From: Paenibacillus macerans
GTDB taxonomy: Bacteria > Bacillota > Bacilli > Paenibacillales > Paenibacillaceae
Length of the DNA: 64,000 nucleotides
Assembly (NCBI RefSeq): GCF_900454495.1
Contig: NZ_UGSI01000001.1
Span: 3,963,501 to 4,027,500, forward strand
Direction: 5' to 3'
This document shows positions 7,943-17,300 of this stretch, one piece after another (the stretch's first letter is position 1; each line of letters opens with the position of its first letter). Made by a program: the position numbers and the translations under genes. The notes under the pieces are model-generated. The model saw only the letters and a program-made list of their open reading frames with translations, had not been told where the DNA came from and searched no databases.

Positions 7943-8149
7943 ATGGATAAACTGGTGTATGAAGCTTTTAGAAAGCTTCAAAAAAAAGAGCATCTCCTAC
8001 GAGTTGCCCGGGATCGAATGGCAACGGGGCGTATCACGCGGGAGATGTTCCGAAAAGAAGAAGCCGCAATCATCGAAGCTTTTAAATTGACTACCGAAGA
8101 GCAACGAGCCTACGAGTCGTACAGCAAGATGCAACGCAAGAAAAGCTAG
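7943..8149 (+). CDS. Small helical accessory protein, 68 residues
   Basis: Basic, strongly helical (MDKLVYEAFRKLQKKEHLLRV...), no membrane segment and no family recognised. It has an optimal promoter 30 bases upstream, the ribosome site AAAGGAGGTGAG seven bases before the ATG, and its own terminator, so it is built for strong independent expression. It is opposite in direction to all late genes and divergent from the small repressor. Role unknown; candidates are a lysogenic-conversion gene or a modulator of host or superinfecting phage. Confidence 0.8.
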   Translation: MDKLVYEAFRKLQKKEHLLRVARDRMATGRITREMFRKEEAAIIEAFKLTTEEQRAYESYSKMQRKKS

Positions 8150-8154
8150 GCAAG

Positions 8155-8187
8155 AGAGGGGGGCCGTGGGGGCGGTCCCTCTTTTCT
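8155..8187 (+). terminator. Terminator after the 68-residue gene
   Basis: Stem AGAGGG(G)GGCCG / CGGTCCCTCT with one bulge and a wobble pair, loop TGGGGG, followed by TTTTCTT. It also abuts the stop codon of the convergent 50-residue gene. Confidence 0.8.
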
Positions 8188-8339
8188 TATGCTCGGCGCT
8201 GCTTCTGCTTATGGATAATTTCCACTCGGCCCGCTGCCGACTCTCCGACTAACTTGATATAATCGTCGGAATCCATAAACAGAATTGGTACGATTAAGTT
8301 GTCGAATTTTACATAATCGAGATAGCGGCTTTTCTTCAT
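8187..8339 (-). CDS. 50-residue hypothetical protein with its own promoter
   Basis: Reads MKKSRYLDYVKFDNLIVPIL, then a Phe-Met-Asp segment, YIKLVGESAAG and a basic end KQKQRRA. No family recognised. The ribosome site AAAGGGTGG lies five bases before the ATG. A near-consensus promoter (TTGACA, 17 bases, AATAAT) is placed so that the leader is about 25 bases, and a 7-bp dyad overlaps the -10 box. Those signals make this a real gene in spite of its size. It lies between the tail-fibre gene and the phage end, a classic place for accessory genes. Confidence 0.65.
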   Translation of the reverse strand: MKKSRYLDYVKFDNLIVPILFMDSDDYIKLVGESAAGRVEIIHKQKQRRA

Positions 8340-8352
8340 ATTTACCACCCTT

Positions 8353-8398
8353 TAATGGTTCTTTACACCATTATTTCAACGCTCCATTGCTTTGTCAA
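8353..8398 (-). promoter_or_regulatory. Promoter with overlapping dyad for the 50-residue gene
   Basis: Minus-strand -35 TTGACA (8398-8393), 17-base spacer, -10 AATAAT (8375-8370). The inverted repeat TAATGGT / ACCATTA (8353-8359 and 8367-8373) overlaps the -10 box and start point, as an operator would. Confidence 0.7.
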
Positions 8399-8450
8399 GG
8401 TCAAACGGTTATAAGGATAAATACGCCTATTCGTCGTCAGCATCAAGCAA

Positions 8451-9527
8451 CTATACAAGCAACATCTTATATAGCCACAATTTTCCCGACGTCCCTCTGG
8501 CATGTATTCTTAGATAGTACCGACCAGTTAATCTTGTATATATACTAGCATCTAGCTGATATCCACTACCATGAAACTCTATATCACTTGAAGCGACGAC
8601 AGTCCCTCCGCTGTAACTTCCGTGCTGCACCGGGTCAACAACCACCCTAGCGATGTCGCTACCCAATCTGTTGATTTGCTGTACGCCGAGGCAATAGATT
8701 TGTGTCACGCCAGTAAGGTCTATAGGTGTTAGGGTATATAGATAACAATCTTTAGTGTCGGCCCCGGAGCCTAAATCTAGCTCAACCCTATCATAACTTG
8801 GAGGGTAATTTGCACTTGCGTATCCAGCATTTCTTTGCATACCCCACTCCACAGACGATCCAAAACCGAAGATAGATCGTACCGCTTTCGAGCCTGTGAT
8901 CTTTTGGGCTATTGTAGCCCACGGGTCACTTGTGGACGCTCCCACACCCAGCTTGGAGTTGACGGCGCCCACAATTTGATTTTTTGCGTCAACCCCAGAT
9001 TGAAAAATCTCATTTATTGCGGCCACCGCACTGCCTTTTTGTGATGTGAGCAAAGATGTCAGCGGGCCTACGGCGTTGCTGGCAGCATCCGATTTGCTCT
9101 GGGCCGACGCAGCTGCTGCAGCCGCCGCATTTGCTGCGTCATAAGCCGCCTTGACCGCGCTCGGTGTAGCAGCTTGGTCCGTGGCCGTGCTGCTCGTAGA
9201 TGTATTAAGCTGCACGATACCGCGAGTTTGCGTGCTGGCACTTGGCAGGTCAGATGTGGGGTGAGTGTGCGATTTGGGAGCTGCATAGTCCTTCGTATAA
9301 TCCTTTGCCGTTTGCAAAGCCGTGTTAATCTGCGTCTGTGTCTCTTGCTTGTACTGATCGAAAGCCTCTTTCGGAACTACCCCATTGCCTGCCGGGTCTG
9401 AACGGATGCTTTCTACTTGGGCGGCCAGCTCTTGATCATTCTCATATAATGTCGTTATCGGGATGTTCAGCACGTCCGCATGTCCCTGGTCCGTAGGAAC
9501 AAATTTTCGTGGTTCTTTGATATCCAT
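8451..9527 (-). CDS. Phage tail fibre protein
   Basis: 358 residues. A central fibre segment PKSHTHPTSDLPSAS then TRGIVQLN and ATPSAVKAAYDAA is the standard long-tail-fibre repeat; a low-complexity Ala/Ser coil follows (about residues 135-160). The C-terminal 150 residues are beta-rich with no recognised receptor-binding fold and are the likely host-range part. Last structural gene of the late operon. No separate fibre-assembly chaperone gene is visible downstream, unlike many Mu relatives, so trimerisation may be handled by this protein's own tip (inference). Confidence 0.85.
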   Translation of the reverse strand: MDIKEPRKFVPTDQGHADVLNIPITTLYENDQELAAQVESIRSDPAGNGVVPKEAFDQYKQETQTQINTALQTAKDYTKDYAAPKSHTHPTSDLPSASTQTRGIVQLNTSTSSTATDQAATPSAVKAAYDAANAAAAAAASAQSKSDAASNAVGPLTSLLTSQKGSAVAAINEIFQSGVDAKNQIVGAVNSKLGVGASTSDPWATIAQKITGSKAVRSIFGFGSSVEWGMQRNAGYASANYPPSYDRVELDLGSGADTKDCYLYTLTPIDLTGVTQIYCLGVQQINRLGSDIARVVVDPVQHGSYSGGTVVASSDIEFHGSGYQLDASIYTRLTGRYYLRIHARGTSGKLWLYKMLLV

Positions 9528-9538
9528 GTTCTCCCTCC

Positions 9539-9928
9539 TTAATAGATATCGTCAATCTCAAAAATGAACTCCATATCTGCATCCTTTTCCTTGTTGGTCA
9601 TCGTACGAACTGCGGTAAATTTGCCAGCAGTATCGACAAGCGCAAGCTCATTAATTTTTGCCCCGGCCAACTCATTCTCGGCTAGAGAACAGATGTACCG
9701 AATTGTTGCGGGAGCAATGAATTCATAGCTGGAGATGTCCTTCACAAGGAGTTCGTGCTTCAGTGTTTGTTCCGTCCCATCCACTGGCAGGGGATTACCG
9801 GCCTGATCTACTCCGCCGCTCCCAAAAGCCATTTTAACCACCTTCGTCAGGGCTGTCCCTTCTGCCCTTGCACGGGCCATTTGTTCCCGTGCATATGCCG
9901 TGGTGACGGTCCATACTTGATCTGCCAT
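9539..9928 (-). CDS. Phage tail fibre/collar N-terminal-type protein
   Basis: 129 residues beginning MADQVWTVTTAYAREQMARARAEGTALTKVVKMAFGSGG, the pattern of proteins that join fibres to the baseplate (DUF3751-type tail-fibre N-terminal domain). The block GGVDQAGNPLPVDGTEQTLKHEL and the 'INELALVDTAGKFTAVRTM' strand are typical. The separation from the distal fibre gene next to it suggests a two-part fibre. The ribosome site is GGAGGT before the ATG. Confidence 0.75.
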   Translation of the reverse strand: MADQVWTVTTAYAREQMARARAEGTALTKVVKMAFGSGGVDQAGNPLPVDGTEQTLKHELLVKDISSYEFIAPATIRYICSLAENELAGAKINELALVDTAGKFTAVRTMTNKEKDADMEFIFEIDDIY

Positions 9929-9938
9929 GTTCTACCTC

Positions 9939-10730
9939 CTATACCTCAAGTATATTTTCCTGGGAGCTCAACAGGCGGCTACCATCCAGCGTAACGCTAC
10001 CGTCCAGCGTCCAGTAATTTTGCCGGACCTTCACTATTCCAGTCTGTCTGTTCTCAATGTGTCGTGATGTCCTGATTTCCAGCCGTTGGCGGTTCCGCTG
10101 TCGTTCTCCAGTCCAGCCTATCAAGCTCACGCTTCCGTCGAGTTGTTGCAGGCCATCCAAGTACCATGGCCGTCCCCCAAAAAAGGGAACTCGACAATGG
10201 AGGCGTAGGCGGGATACTTGCCGGATGGAATTATGAATTTCGAAGTGTGCAACTATATACACCAGTAAAGCAAGATGGGCTGGTTTTACCAGTTCAAAAG
10301 CAGCCTTTAGATCACCGTAGCTAATCAGGTCGCCGATTTCGTAGATTAATTGAAAAGCGTATTGCTCATATAATGGCAGATACTTAGCGTTCTTTTTTCT
10401 ACTGAATGCGTTCGCGAGATTCAGAATATTTTGTTTTGTAAATGTGCCTGTGCCAATAAGTTTTGCTTTGATCCGTGAGCGACGTACTTCGTAGCTATCG
10501 GTAAGGTTAGTTTTAAGGGCAAGCTCTTCCTCCCATATATCAAGCCCCCAGGTAGCTCGATCAATGAAACATTGATCTAGGATGTCATCGAAGGTAAACC
10601 AAACACCATCTAGTTCGATCCCGACAGTGTCCAGAATCTCTAACATGCGTCTTGAGTCCCTATAAAAATGTCGCTGTAAATACCCGAGCATGATCGGACC
10701 ACGTCGGCTTATCATCTCGTCAAGCCTCAC
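9939..10730 (-). CDS. xkdU: Baseplate wedge protein, DUF2313/XkdU type
   Basis: 263 residues. The N-terminal two thirds (LDTVGIELDGVWFTFDDILDQCFIDRATWGLDIWEEEL and RRSRIKAKLIGTGTFTKQNILNLANAF) match the DUF2313/YmfQ/XkdU baseplate family, which joins the baseplate J protein to the fibre. The last 80 residues are strand-rich with repeated 'LDGSVSLIGW/LDGSVTLDGS' elements, an extension beyond the usual length of about 190. The start overlaps the end of the baseplate J gene; GTG at 10730 or ATG at 10715 are both possible. Confidence 0.8.
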   Translation of the reverse strand: MRLDEMISRRGPIMLGYLQRHFYRDSRRMLEILDTVGIELDGVWFTFDDILDQCFIDRATWGLDIWEEELALKTNLTDSYEVRRSRIKAKLIGTGTFTKQNILNLANAFSRKKNAKYLPLYEQYAFQLIYEIGDLISYGDLKAAFELVKPAHLALLVYIVAHFEIHNSIRQVSRLRLHCRVPFFGGRPWYLDGLQQLDGSVSLIGWTGERQRNRQRLEIRTSRHIENRQTGIVKVRQNYWTLDGSVTLDGSRLLSSQENILEV

Positions 10731-11817
10731 GCACGTTCACCGTCCCTAGTACAGCCACATCGCCCTGGACAACCTCAATATTTTCCTGGCCGCCAGATAC
10801 AAGAAAATTTTGGTAGTCTAGGATTAGTGGAATGTCCAGGATAATGTTTGCGATCCGGGCATACCGTACAATCGGATCGCGAAACGCTAGCCCCTTTAAA
10901 TAATTGCGTACACCGTCTTCGATCATCCGTCTTACCTGATCGACAGTGGAGTCTGAGGCAAGCAAAACGGTCACGGAAATATCGATCAGTATTTCTTTTG
11001 CCGGAATAACCGTAACCAAGGCTACGTCCGGCGCAACAGTGGTCAGATGCTCGGCAACCGCCTCCACAACTACAGCAGGAGCCGCCTGTCCATCCTGACC
11101 AAGCAGCACCACCTTGACGGTGCCGGGACCATCCCATAATGGGATACATAGCGCGTTACCGACCCCCGGCACCGATAAGGCCCAACGCACGTAATCCGTT
11201 CGGTTACCGCTGCCTGGTGGCGTTCGTGCATCCAGAAAGTAACGCTCGCGCAACGAATCGTCGCTTTCAATGTCTGCGCCGCCTTCGATGGGTTTTAAAT
11301 TGGTCACTGACTTGATACCGGGAAGCGGGTCAGACAGGTGACGGATCGCTCCCGCCGGGATGTTCCCGGACCGACCTGGCTCCACAGCCTCAACATCGGT
11401 AATCCCCTCTCGTTTGTCGGACAAGGTGATAGCCGTTAGCACCCGGTACAAAATGGCCGGGCTCGAATCCGTTGCCTCCGTTGTTACAATGTATCCCGCT
11501 GGGACAGATGCGCCGGGATCGCCAATAAATTGTACAGCACCACCTGACGACCGTGAGGCAACGGCGGGACGGCGAGAGATGCCGCGTTCCGCGCCTTTCT
11601 CATCCAGATATTCCCCGAACGTGGTGGACACGAACACACGACGCAAAACTTCTTTCGCCCAATCTGCGGCCAATGTAAGCTCGATAGCCGCAGGCTCAAG
11701 TATGTCCCAGGAGAAAGACCCTTCGGATGTATCCAAGTTTTCTGGAAGCCGCGAAAGCATCCTATCCCGGATAACCTCTTCGGTTTCGTCCTGTAAAAAA
11801 AGAGGGAGTTCCGTCAT
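10720..11817 (-). CDS. xkdT: Baseplate J-like protein (XkdT)
   Basis: 365 residues from the ATG that overlaps the stop of the upstream gene (ATGA). Typical baseplate J architecture: N-terminal LPENLDTSEGSFSWDILEPAAIELT, the middle SGGAVQFIGDPGASVPAGYIVTTE strand block, ADIESDDSLRERYFLDARTPPGSGNRTDYVRWALSVPGVGNA and a C-terminal domain. It forms the wedge ring of the contractile-tail baseplate (Mu gp47, P2 gpJ, PBSX XkdT). A longer in-frame extension to 11877 has no ribosome site. Confidence 0.92.
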   Translation of the reverse strand: MTELPLFLQDETEEVIRDRMLSRLPENLDTSEGSFSWDILEPAAIELTLAADWAKEVLRRVFVSTTFGEYLDEKGAERGISRRPAVASRSSGGAVQFIGDPGASVPAGYIVTTEATDSSPAILYRVLTAITLSDKREGITDVEAVEPGRSGNIPAGAIRHLSDPLPGIKSVTNLKPIEGGADIESDDSLRERYFLDARTPPGSGNRTDYVRWALSVPGVGNALCIPLWDGPGTVKVVLLGQDGQAAPAVVVEAVAEHLTTVAPDVALVTVIPAKEILIDISVTVLLASDSTVDQVRRMIEDGVRNYLKGLAFRDPIVRYARIANIILDIPLILDYQNFLVSGGQENIEVVQGDVAVLGTVNVREA

Positions 11818-12251
11818 ATCTTCACCTCTAAACGTTGCTCCTGCCCGATCACGGGAACCACCGTAAAGGCAACCCATACGGAATCACCTTCGAAACGAAA
11901 TTCAAAATCCTGCACCGCTTGGGTGCGAGGATCGACCAGGAGCGTTTCTGTTATTGATCGTTCCATTTCCGATTGCACCGCTGCCCGCGTTGGTTGCCGT
12001 CGGGCAGCACGCGCCTCTGAACCGTAATCGGTTGAGTAGGCCAAACAGGCGAAACGATCTGTTAGCACTGCCTTTTGACACCATTGCGCCCAGGCAGTAT
12101 GGCCGTCCGCCATCACATACCGTCCTGCGCCGTCGGTGACATAATCCCCGGCATCAAAGTCATATAGCGGACTTTCTGGATACTGAACCGTATTGGGGCT
12201 GTTGTCCACAACAAGGTCAGGCATGTCAAACGTCGGAAACAAGTTAGTCAT
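11814..12251 (-). CDS. xkdS: Baseplate protein, DUF2634 (XkdS, gp25-like)
   Basis: 145 residues from the MTNLFPTFD start, which overlaps the upstream gene by a few bases; the open frame extends further upstream but only over the neighbouring gene. Landmarks: ETLLVDPRTQAVQDFEFRFEGDSVWVAFTVVP at the C-terminus and YDFDAGDYVTDGAGRY in the middle. Family members are lysozyme-like baseplate wedge subunits related to T4 gp25. Order xkdR-S-T-U is preserved here as in PBSX. Confidence 0.87.
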   Translation of the reverse strand: MTNLFPTFDMPDLVVDNSPNTVQYPESPLYDFDAGDYVTDGAGRYVMADGHTAWAQWCQKAVLTDRFACLAYSTDYGSEARAARRQPTRAAVQSEMERSITETLLVDPRTQAVQDFEFRFEGDSVWVAFTVVPVIGQEQRLEVKI

Positions 12252-12669
12252 CCGCTGGCACCACCTTACTGACCACGACCGGATCGTCCCGCACCCACAA
12301 CACCAGGACGCGATCCCCTGTCTGAAGAGAAGGGGAAAACCGCAACTCCATGGAAGGAACATGCCCGCCATCTTCGCCTCCAAGAAAGTCCAGGCGAGCT
12401 TCTTGTGAATAGGTTGTATCCGGTGTATCCTCGCCGGTCGGTCCAATAGGCGAGGCCGTCCGATAGATTCGGGATTTGGTCGGGAAGTGAGCGTTCACCA
12501 TCCATTCTGCAATCAAGTAGCCGCTGCGCGGAATGACTGGCCCGAACTGGTCCAGCTTCAACCCATCGTCTGTGATGGTGCCTAAATCCATAGACGGCGG
12601 GGCGGCGGTCCGTTTGTCTGTCCGGTTGTCAATCGCTTGTGCCAACCGGTTCACTCCTTTTCCTTTCAT
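12244..12669 (-). CDS. xkdR: Baseplate protein, DUF2577 (XkdR)
   Basis: 141 residues. The middle contains a strand set LGTITDDGLKLDQFGPVIPRSGYLIAEW, and the C-terminal part SLQTGDRVLVLWVRDDPVVVSKVV is the DUF2577 hallmark, an OB-like domain at the tail hub. Start overlaps the hub gene by four bases (ATGA), showing translational coupling. Confidence 0.85.
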   Translation of the reverse strand: MKGKGVNRLAQAIDNRTDKRTAAPPSMDLGTITDDGLKLDQFGPVIPRSGYLIAEWMVNAHFPTKSRIYRTASPIGPTGEDTPDTTYSQEARLDFLGGEDGGHVPSMELRFSPSLQTGDRVLVLWVRDDPVVVSKVVPADD

Positions 12670-13658
12670 ATCGCTTCAACCTCCATGGTCATGGTGCGGG
12701 TATCTGCATCGTGCTGGATACCCACAATAACAAAATGACCTTCGATAGTCCCGACCGAGGCAAAGATTTTATCCCCTCGGCGCAGGAACGGAAGGTCAGG
12801 GGAGACAATCGTCCGCCGTTTTCGCGGATTGCCGCGCTCCTTTATAACCTCTTGGGCGGCTGCTTTAGCTGCGGCTGCGGTATCGTACTGCTCACGATAG
12901 ATCACATCTTGCAGGATGCCGAATTCTGTCTTGCCGTCCAAGGTGGCAACGACCGGAGCGCGTCCGGCCTTGTTTTCTTTGCCAATTATTTTGACACGGG
13001 TAACGAGGTCCTCAATGTCCTGTTTGTCTGTCATCCGGCGGACGATGTCTGCCTCAAATCGGTATACCGTCTTGTTTTGTCCCTGACGCAAGATATTAAT
13101 TTTACCGCCGCTTGCGCGAACGACGTATTTTTGTCCGCCGCGCTTCTTTACTTGCTCCAGCACCTTATCAAGCATCGCTCCGAGGGTATCCCCTCGGAAT
13201 ACCTGTTTCGATAGTGCCGTGTCCGGCAAATCGTTCTGCCCGATGGGGATGTTCCAGGCTTTGGCGATGTCCTCGACGATAACACGGGCCTTCGTACCGT
13301 TTGGATAGTATCGGTCATCCTTGCTGCGCAGGAGATAGATCAGTATGTCGTATGACTTGACGTTAAGAGAGCCGACTGAATCGTTTTCATATTCCCAGTC
13401 GAAAATGATCCCCTGGTTAATCTCTTGCCAGCCCTCGCCCCAATCGGCCCGCAGTAGCGTCCTAGCTCCAAGGGGGAGCTTTTTGTGAAGCCAGCCATCA
13501 CCTAGCTTTTGGTTTAATATTCGGAATTGCAGGCTTACTGCCAGTTCACCGGGCTGCTCTGACCAACTTAATCCATTAGCGACGTTGGTTAAAGAAAGCC
13601 GCTCTCCCTGGGGTAGAAGAACGGCAATATCGTACTTGATTTTCGAAATATTGATCAT
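12666..13658 (-). CDS. xkdQ: Baseplate hub protein, late-control-D type (XkdQ/YqbQ)
   Basis: 330 residues, normal for XkdQ. Features: NGLSWSEQPGELAVSLQFRIL, the phage GPD-like core SYDILIYLLRSKDDRYYPNGTKA, and the C-terminal FLRRGDKIFASVGTIEGHFVIVGIQHDADTRTMTMEVEAI. It corresponds to the gp27-like hub that holds the spike at the tip of the tail tube. Follows the LysM-type tail protein as in PBSX. Confidence 0.9.
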   Translation of the reverse strand: MINISKIKYDIAVLLPQGERLSLTNVANGLSWSEQPGELAVSLQFRILNQKLGDGWLHKKLPLGARTLLRADWGEGWQEINQGIIFDWEYENDSVGSLNVKSYDILIYLLRSKDDRYYPNGTKARVIVEDIAKAWNIPIGQNDLPDTALSKQVFRGDTLGAMLDKVLEQVKKRGGQKYVVRASGGKINILRQGQNKTVYRFEADIVRRMTDKQDIEDLVTRVKIIGKENKAGRAPVVATLDGKTEFGILQDVIYREQYDTAAAAKAAAQEVIKERGNPRKRRTIVSPDLPFLRRGDKIFASVGTIEGHFVIVGIQHDADTRTMTMEVEAI

Positions 13659-13669
13659 GTAGCACCACC

Positions 13670-14311
13670 CTAACCAGGCAGGCGCAACACTTGACCGGGC
13701 TTGATCTTGTTAGGATCAGGACCGATCAACGCCTTGTTCAAATTATAAATTTCCGTGTACCGCGCACCGTCACGGAGATGCTTCTTAGCGATCCCCCAAA
13801 GTGTGTCACCGGCCACAACGGTATGCGTTTTGGCCGATGCAGGTAGGGAGCGAGAGGGCGAGAGAGCTTTCGCCATGGACTTTGATTTGGTTTGTCCTTC
13901 GGTACGGATCAAGATATCCCTTGCCTGCACCAGCTCCAGCGAATAACGCATATCCCCATGACCGCCCGCCCAGGTGTGTTCAAACGTCTGGATGTACACA
14001 TCATGATTGAACGGGGTTTCCGTCACTAGCAGCCGCAGCTTCGTTCCCGCGTTTCGCCAACCGGACAACTCCCCGGCAATGATCCGAGGATCGCGCCACG
14101 ACTTAACCAGTGACGTATCCTTCCGAGTCGCACCGGGCAGAAGACCCTCAAATGTTATACGCACCAACATGGAGCCGCGCGGCAAAGCATACTCGCCTAG
14201 CTCAATGGCTTCAAACGTTTGAATACGGGCAGTGGTGGCGGCGGTTATGCGTTCCGGGTTCATTGGGAAATGCAGCCGCTTGCCAGTTTCATCTTTCAAA
14301 TAGAAGTCCAT
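13670..14311 (-). CDS. xkdP: LysM-domain tail/baseplate protein (XkdP)
   Basis: 213 residues. An N-terminal beta domain (LHFPMNPERITAATTARIQTFEAIELGEYALPRGS...) of the XkdP/gp53 family is followed by a Ser/Lys-rich linker and a C-terminal LysM module, HTVVAGDTLWGIAKKHLRDGARYTEIYNLNKALIGPDPNKIKPGQVLRLP (about residues 163-212). LysM binds peptidoglycan glycan chains, so this part probably holds the baseplate against the cell wall during injection. Confidence 0.9.
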   Translation of the reverse strand: MDFYLKDETGKRLHFPMNPERITAATTARIQTFEAIELGEYALPRGSMLVRITFEGLLPGATRKDTSLVKSWRDPRIIAGELSGWRNAGTKLRLLVTETPFNHDVYIQTFEHTWAGGHGDMRYSLELVQARDILIRTEGQTKSKSMAKALSPSRSLPASAKTHTVVAGDTLWGIAKKHLRDGARYTEIYNLNKALIGPDPNKIKPGQVLRLPG

Positions 14312-14322
14312 GATATCACCAC

Positions 14323-17300
14323 CTACACGCTGTTATTCGTCGATTCGTCCAGACGTGCGCCGATCTTCTCCGCAATCTCGTCGGCGATCTCATCACCGTG
14401 TTCGCGAATGGCTTCAATAATACCCTGACCGTTTCCATTCTCCACTGTAATTGAGAACTGGATGCCACCCAGGTTAATGGTCTGCCCCGACGTAGCCCCA
14501 CCCGGGGCCATCGGAGCAACCGGGGCGAAGACAGGCGCACCAGGCGCAGTTACAGGGCCAACGATCCCTCCGAAAGCGTATGGACGAACGCCCAACATGC
14601 GCCCAGCGCGCTCCCAAAGGTCAAGACCTCGATCCCGCTTTCCAGACGAAAGGGGGATGATGGCTTCCGGCCCGGCTTCGCCGACCAGTCCGAAATGCGG
14701 CTGGGTGATAAAGCCGCCACGCGCATATTTTTTATGCTTGTTTCGACGGCCAAAAATGCTGTCATAAAGCCCTGTCGCGAGTTTTTCGCCTGCCATTGCA
14801 CCAATCAGGCCGCCGATCGCGCCGCCGATGGCCGTTCCGACACCCGGCATTAAGAATGTGCCGAGCAAAGCACCAGCAGCGGCTCCACCTGCGATACCAC
14901 CACCAATTCCACCGGCTACTTTTGCAATCTGACGACCGCGATCCTTTGGCGCGGCGGTAACAATATCCCAGGCATCCATCGCGTATCCAACAGGTCGAAC
15001 GAATTTGCCCACCAACTTGGTAACTCGGGTAAATTTCTTAGCTTGCTTAATGGCACGACGCAGTTCATGGCCTTCGCTACGTCTTGCAATCTTTTCGGCT
15101 TCGGATGTGGCCGAAGTCATCCGCTTTTCGTACCTTTTTTGTCGTTGATTGCTCACGGATTTAAAAGATGAATGAATGCCTTCGGCGTATCCGGCACCAT
15201 AACCGATGGTGTCATTATTTTTATCAATGAAGTTTTTAGCCCCAGAAAGACTTGATCCTACAATCCCACCGTTGGCATACGGACGAACGCCGAGCATTTG
15301 CCCGGCACGTTCCCAAAGATCAAGCCCCCGGTCGCGCTTGCCTGCCGAAAGGGGAATGATCGCTTCCGGGCCAGCTTCACCGACAAGGCCGATATGGGGC
15401 CGGGTAACGAACCCGCCACGGGCATAGGCTTTCGCACCGCCTCCGGCGGCTTGCTGACCGGCTTCCTTACCTTCCTCAAAGGCACCGCCGATCTTGTCCC
15501 AAAACTTGCCCCAGCCGCCTTTGATACTCTCCCAGGCGCTGGAGGCCCAGCCTTTGACGTTGTCCCATTTCGATTGCCACCATTCGCCATTGAACAGCGT
15601 GTTATTTATGGCATTGAGGGCGCTGTTCCAAATCTCTTGAGCGCCCTCCCAGGAGTTTGCTGCCCAGGTCTGCACGCCTTGCCATTTTTCGGACCACCAT
15701 TCGCCGGAAAAGATTGTCGCTTCAATAGCTGAAATAGCATTGTTCCAGGTTTGTTTTGCCCCTTCCCACGATGCATCGGACCAGGCTTCCACCGCGCTCC
15801 ATTTCTCATTCCACCATTCACCATTGAACAAGGTCTCACCGATATAGCCAACAGCAAAGCCGACGCCTTTGGCGATGGATTTCGGACCAGTATCTGAAAT
15901 CCAAGTCCAAGTCGCACTCGCACCATCTTTCAGTGACGGCCACAGCGTAGAGCTGAACCAATTTGAAATCTCTTCGCCCTTGCTGCCGATCCAGTCGCCA
16001 ATCGCACCGCCGCCCAAGCCACCGATGATGCCGCCGATCAAGCCGCCGACCGCAGTTCCAAGGCCAGGCACCACCGAACCAACAGCAGCACCTCCCGCAG
16101 CTCCAGCCGCAAAACCGCCCCAGCCGCCAACCGCTCCGCCAATGGCACGATTCCGTTCGGTCCCAGGGGCAGCGGTCGCGATACTCGCCACGTCCAGGCC
16201 GATAGATAACGGAAGCGCCAGCTTGCCCGCTGTTCGGGATAAGAGACCAAGCCCCTTGCCACCACCTTTAAACAAGCTTTTCCACCAGCTCGTTTTGGGG
16301 GTTGGGACAGAACCGAACGCCTTTTCCAATTCATTGAAGCGTTGAAGTTGGCCGCTGTTCGCCATGCTTACAACTTCGTCGCGGCTATACGTGCGATCCA
16401 GCGGGATGTTATTCCAAAACTGTTTGCCTGCCGGACGGTAGTTCTCCGGTAGGTTTGCCGCCGGTCCTGCCGGAACAGTCGAAGGTGTCGAGGTCGTGCC
16501 TTTAGAGCCACCGAACCAACGTTTATACCACGGTGAGCGCGTGGCAGTCTCGGCAGCGGTGGCGGTCGTCCGGGTGGCCGCTGCGGTTGTGGCTGCTGCT
16601 GTGGTAGCTGTCTCGGCAACGGAAGAGCCTCCTTTAAACCACCGCGTAATTGTTTGGGCTCCTTTTGACATCCCTTTAACAGCTGTCGCCGGTCCTTTGA
16701 GTATCTTTCCGATTTTCGATATCATCCAAGCGTCAAATAGCAAGGCTAACGCTTGGCCCATTGGACTGCTTGTTTCGCCGCCTAGCCATGTCGGTTGTAT
16801 ATTCAAGAATGCTTCTTTGGCTTTTTCCGCAATCTTCCCGGCGTCAAACGCTTCGAGGAACGCTTCAAGAAAAGAGTGTCCTGCCGTCGCGCCCGCTTGG
16901 ATAAACGGTGATTCATTCAATTTATCAGGATCAGCGACTCCCAAAGCAGCCATAATAAACCCGCCAAGCCCGCCGCCAATCGCAGCTCCGATTTTCCCCG
17001 AAATCTTTTCAACTTGAGCCTGGCCCTTGCTTTGCCACCATTCCATGAAAAGACTGTTCAAGTCATTGAAAATGAATCGGATTTTACCGGCAAAGTCCAG
17101 TCGGTTGAATTCCGGGTTATCCAAGTATCGCCGCTGGATGTAGCCGAAGGCATTTTCCAAGCGCCGCAAAACCCAGTCCGCGCCTTCCTTGGCGGTTTTC
17201 TCCAAAGTATCGCCCCAGCGTTCGAGCTTGTCCTGGTTGTTACCCAGCCATTCATTGACCTTTTGAAGTCGGGGGATAACTGCACTTTGCAATCCCTTAC

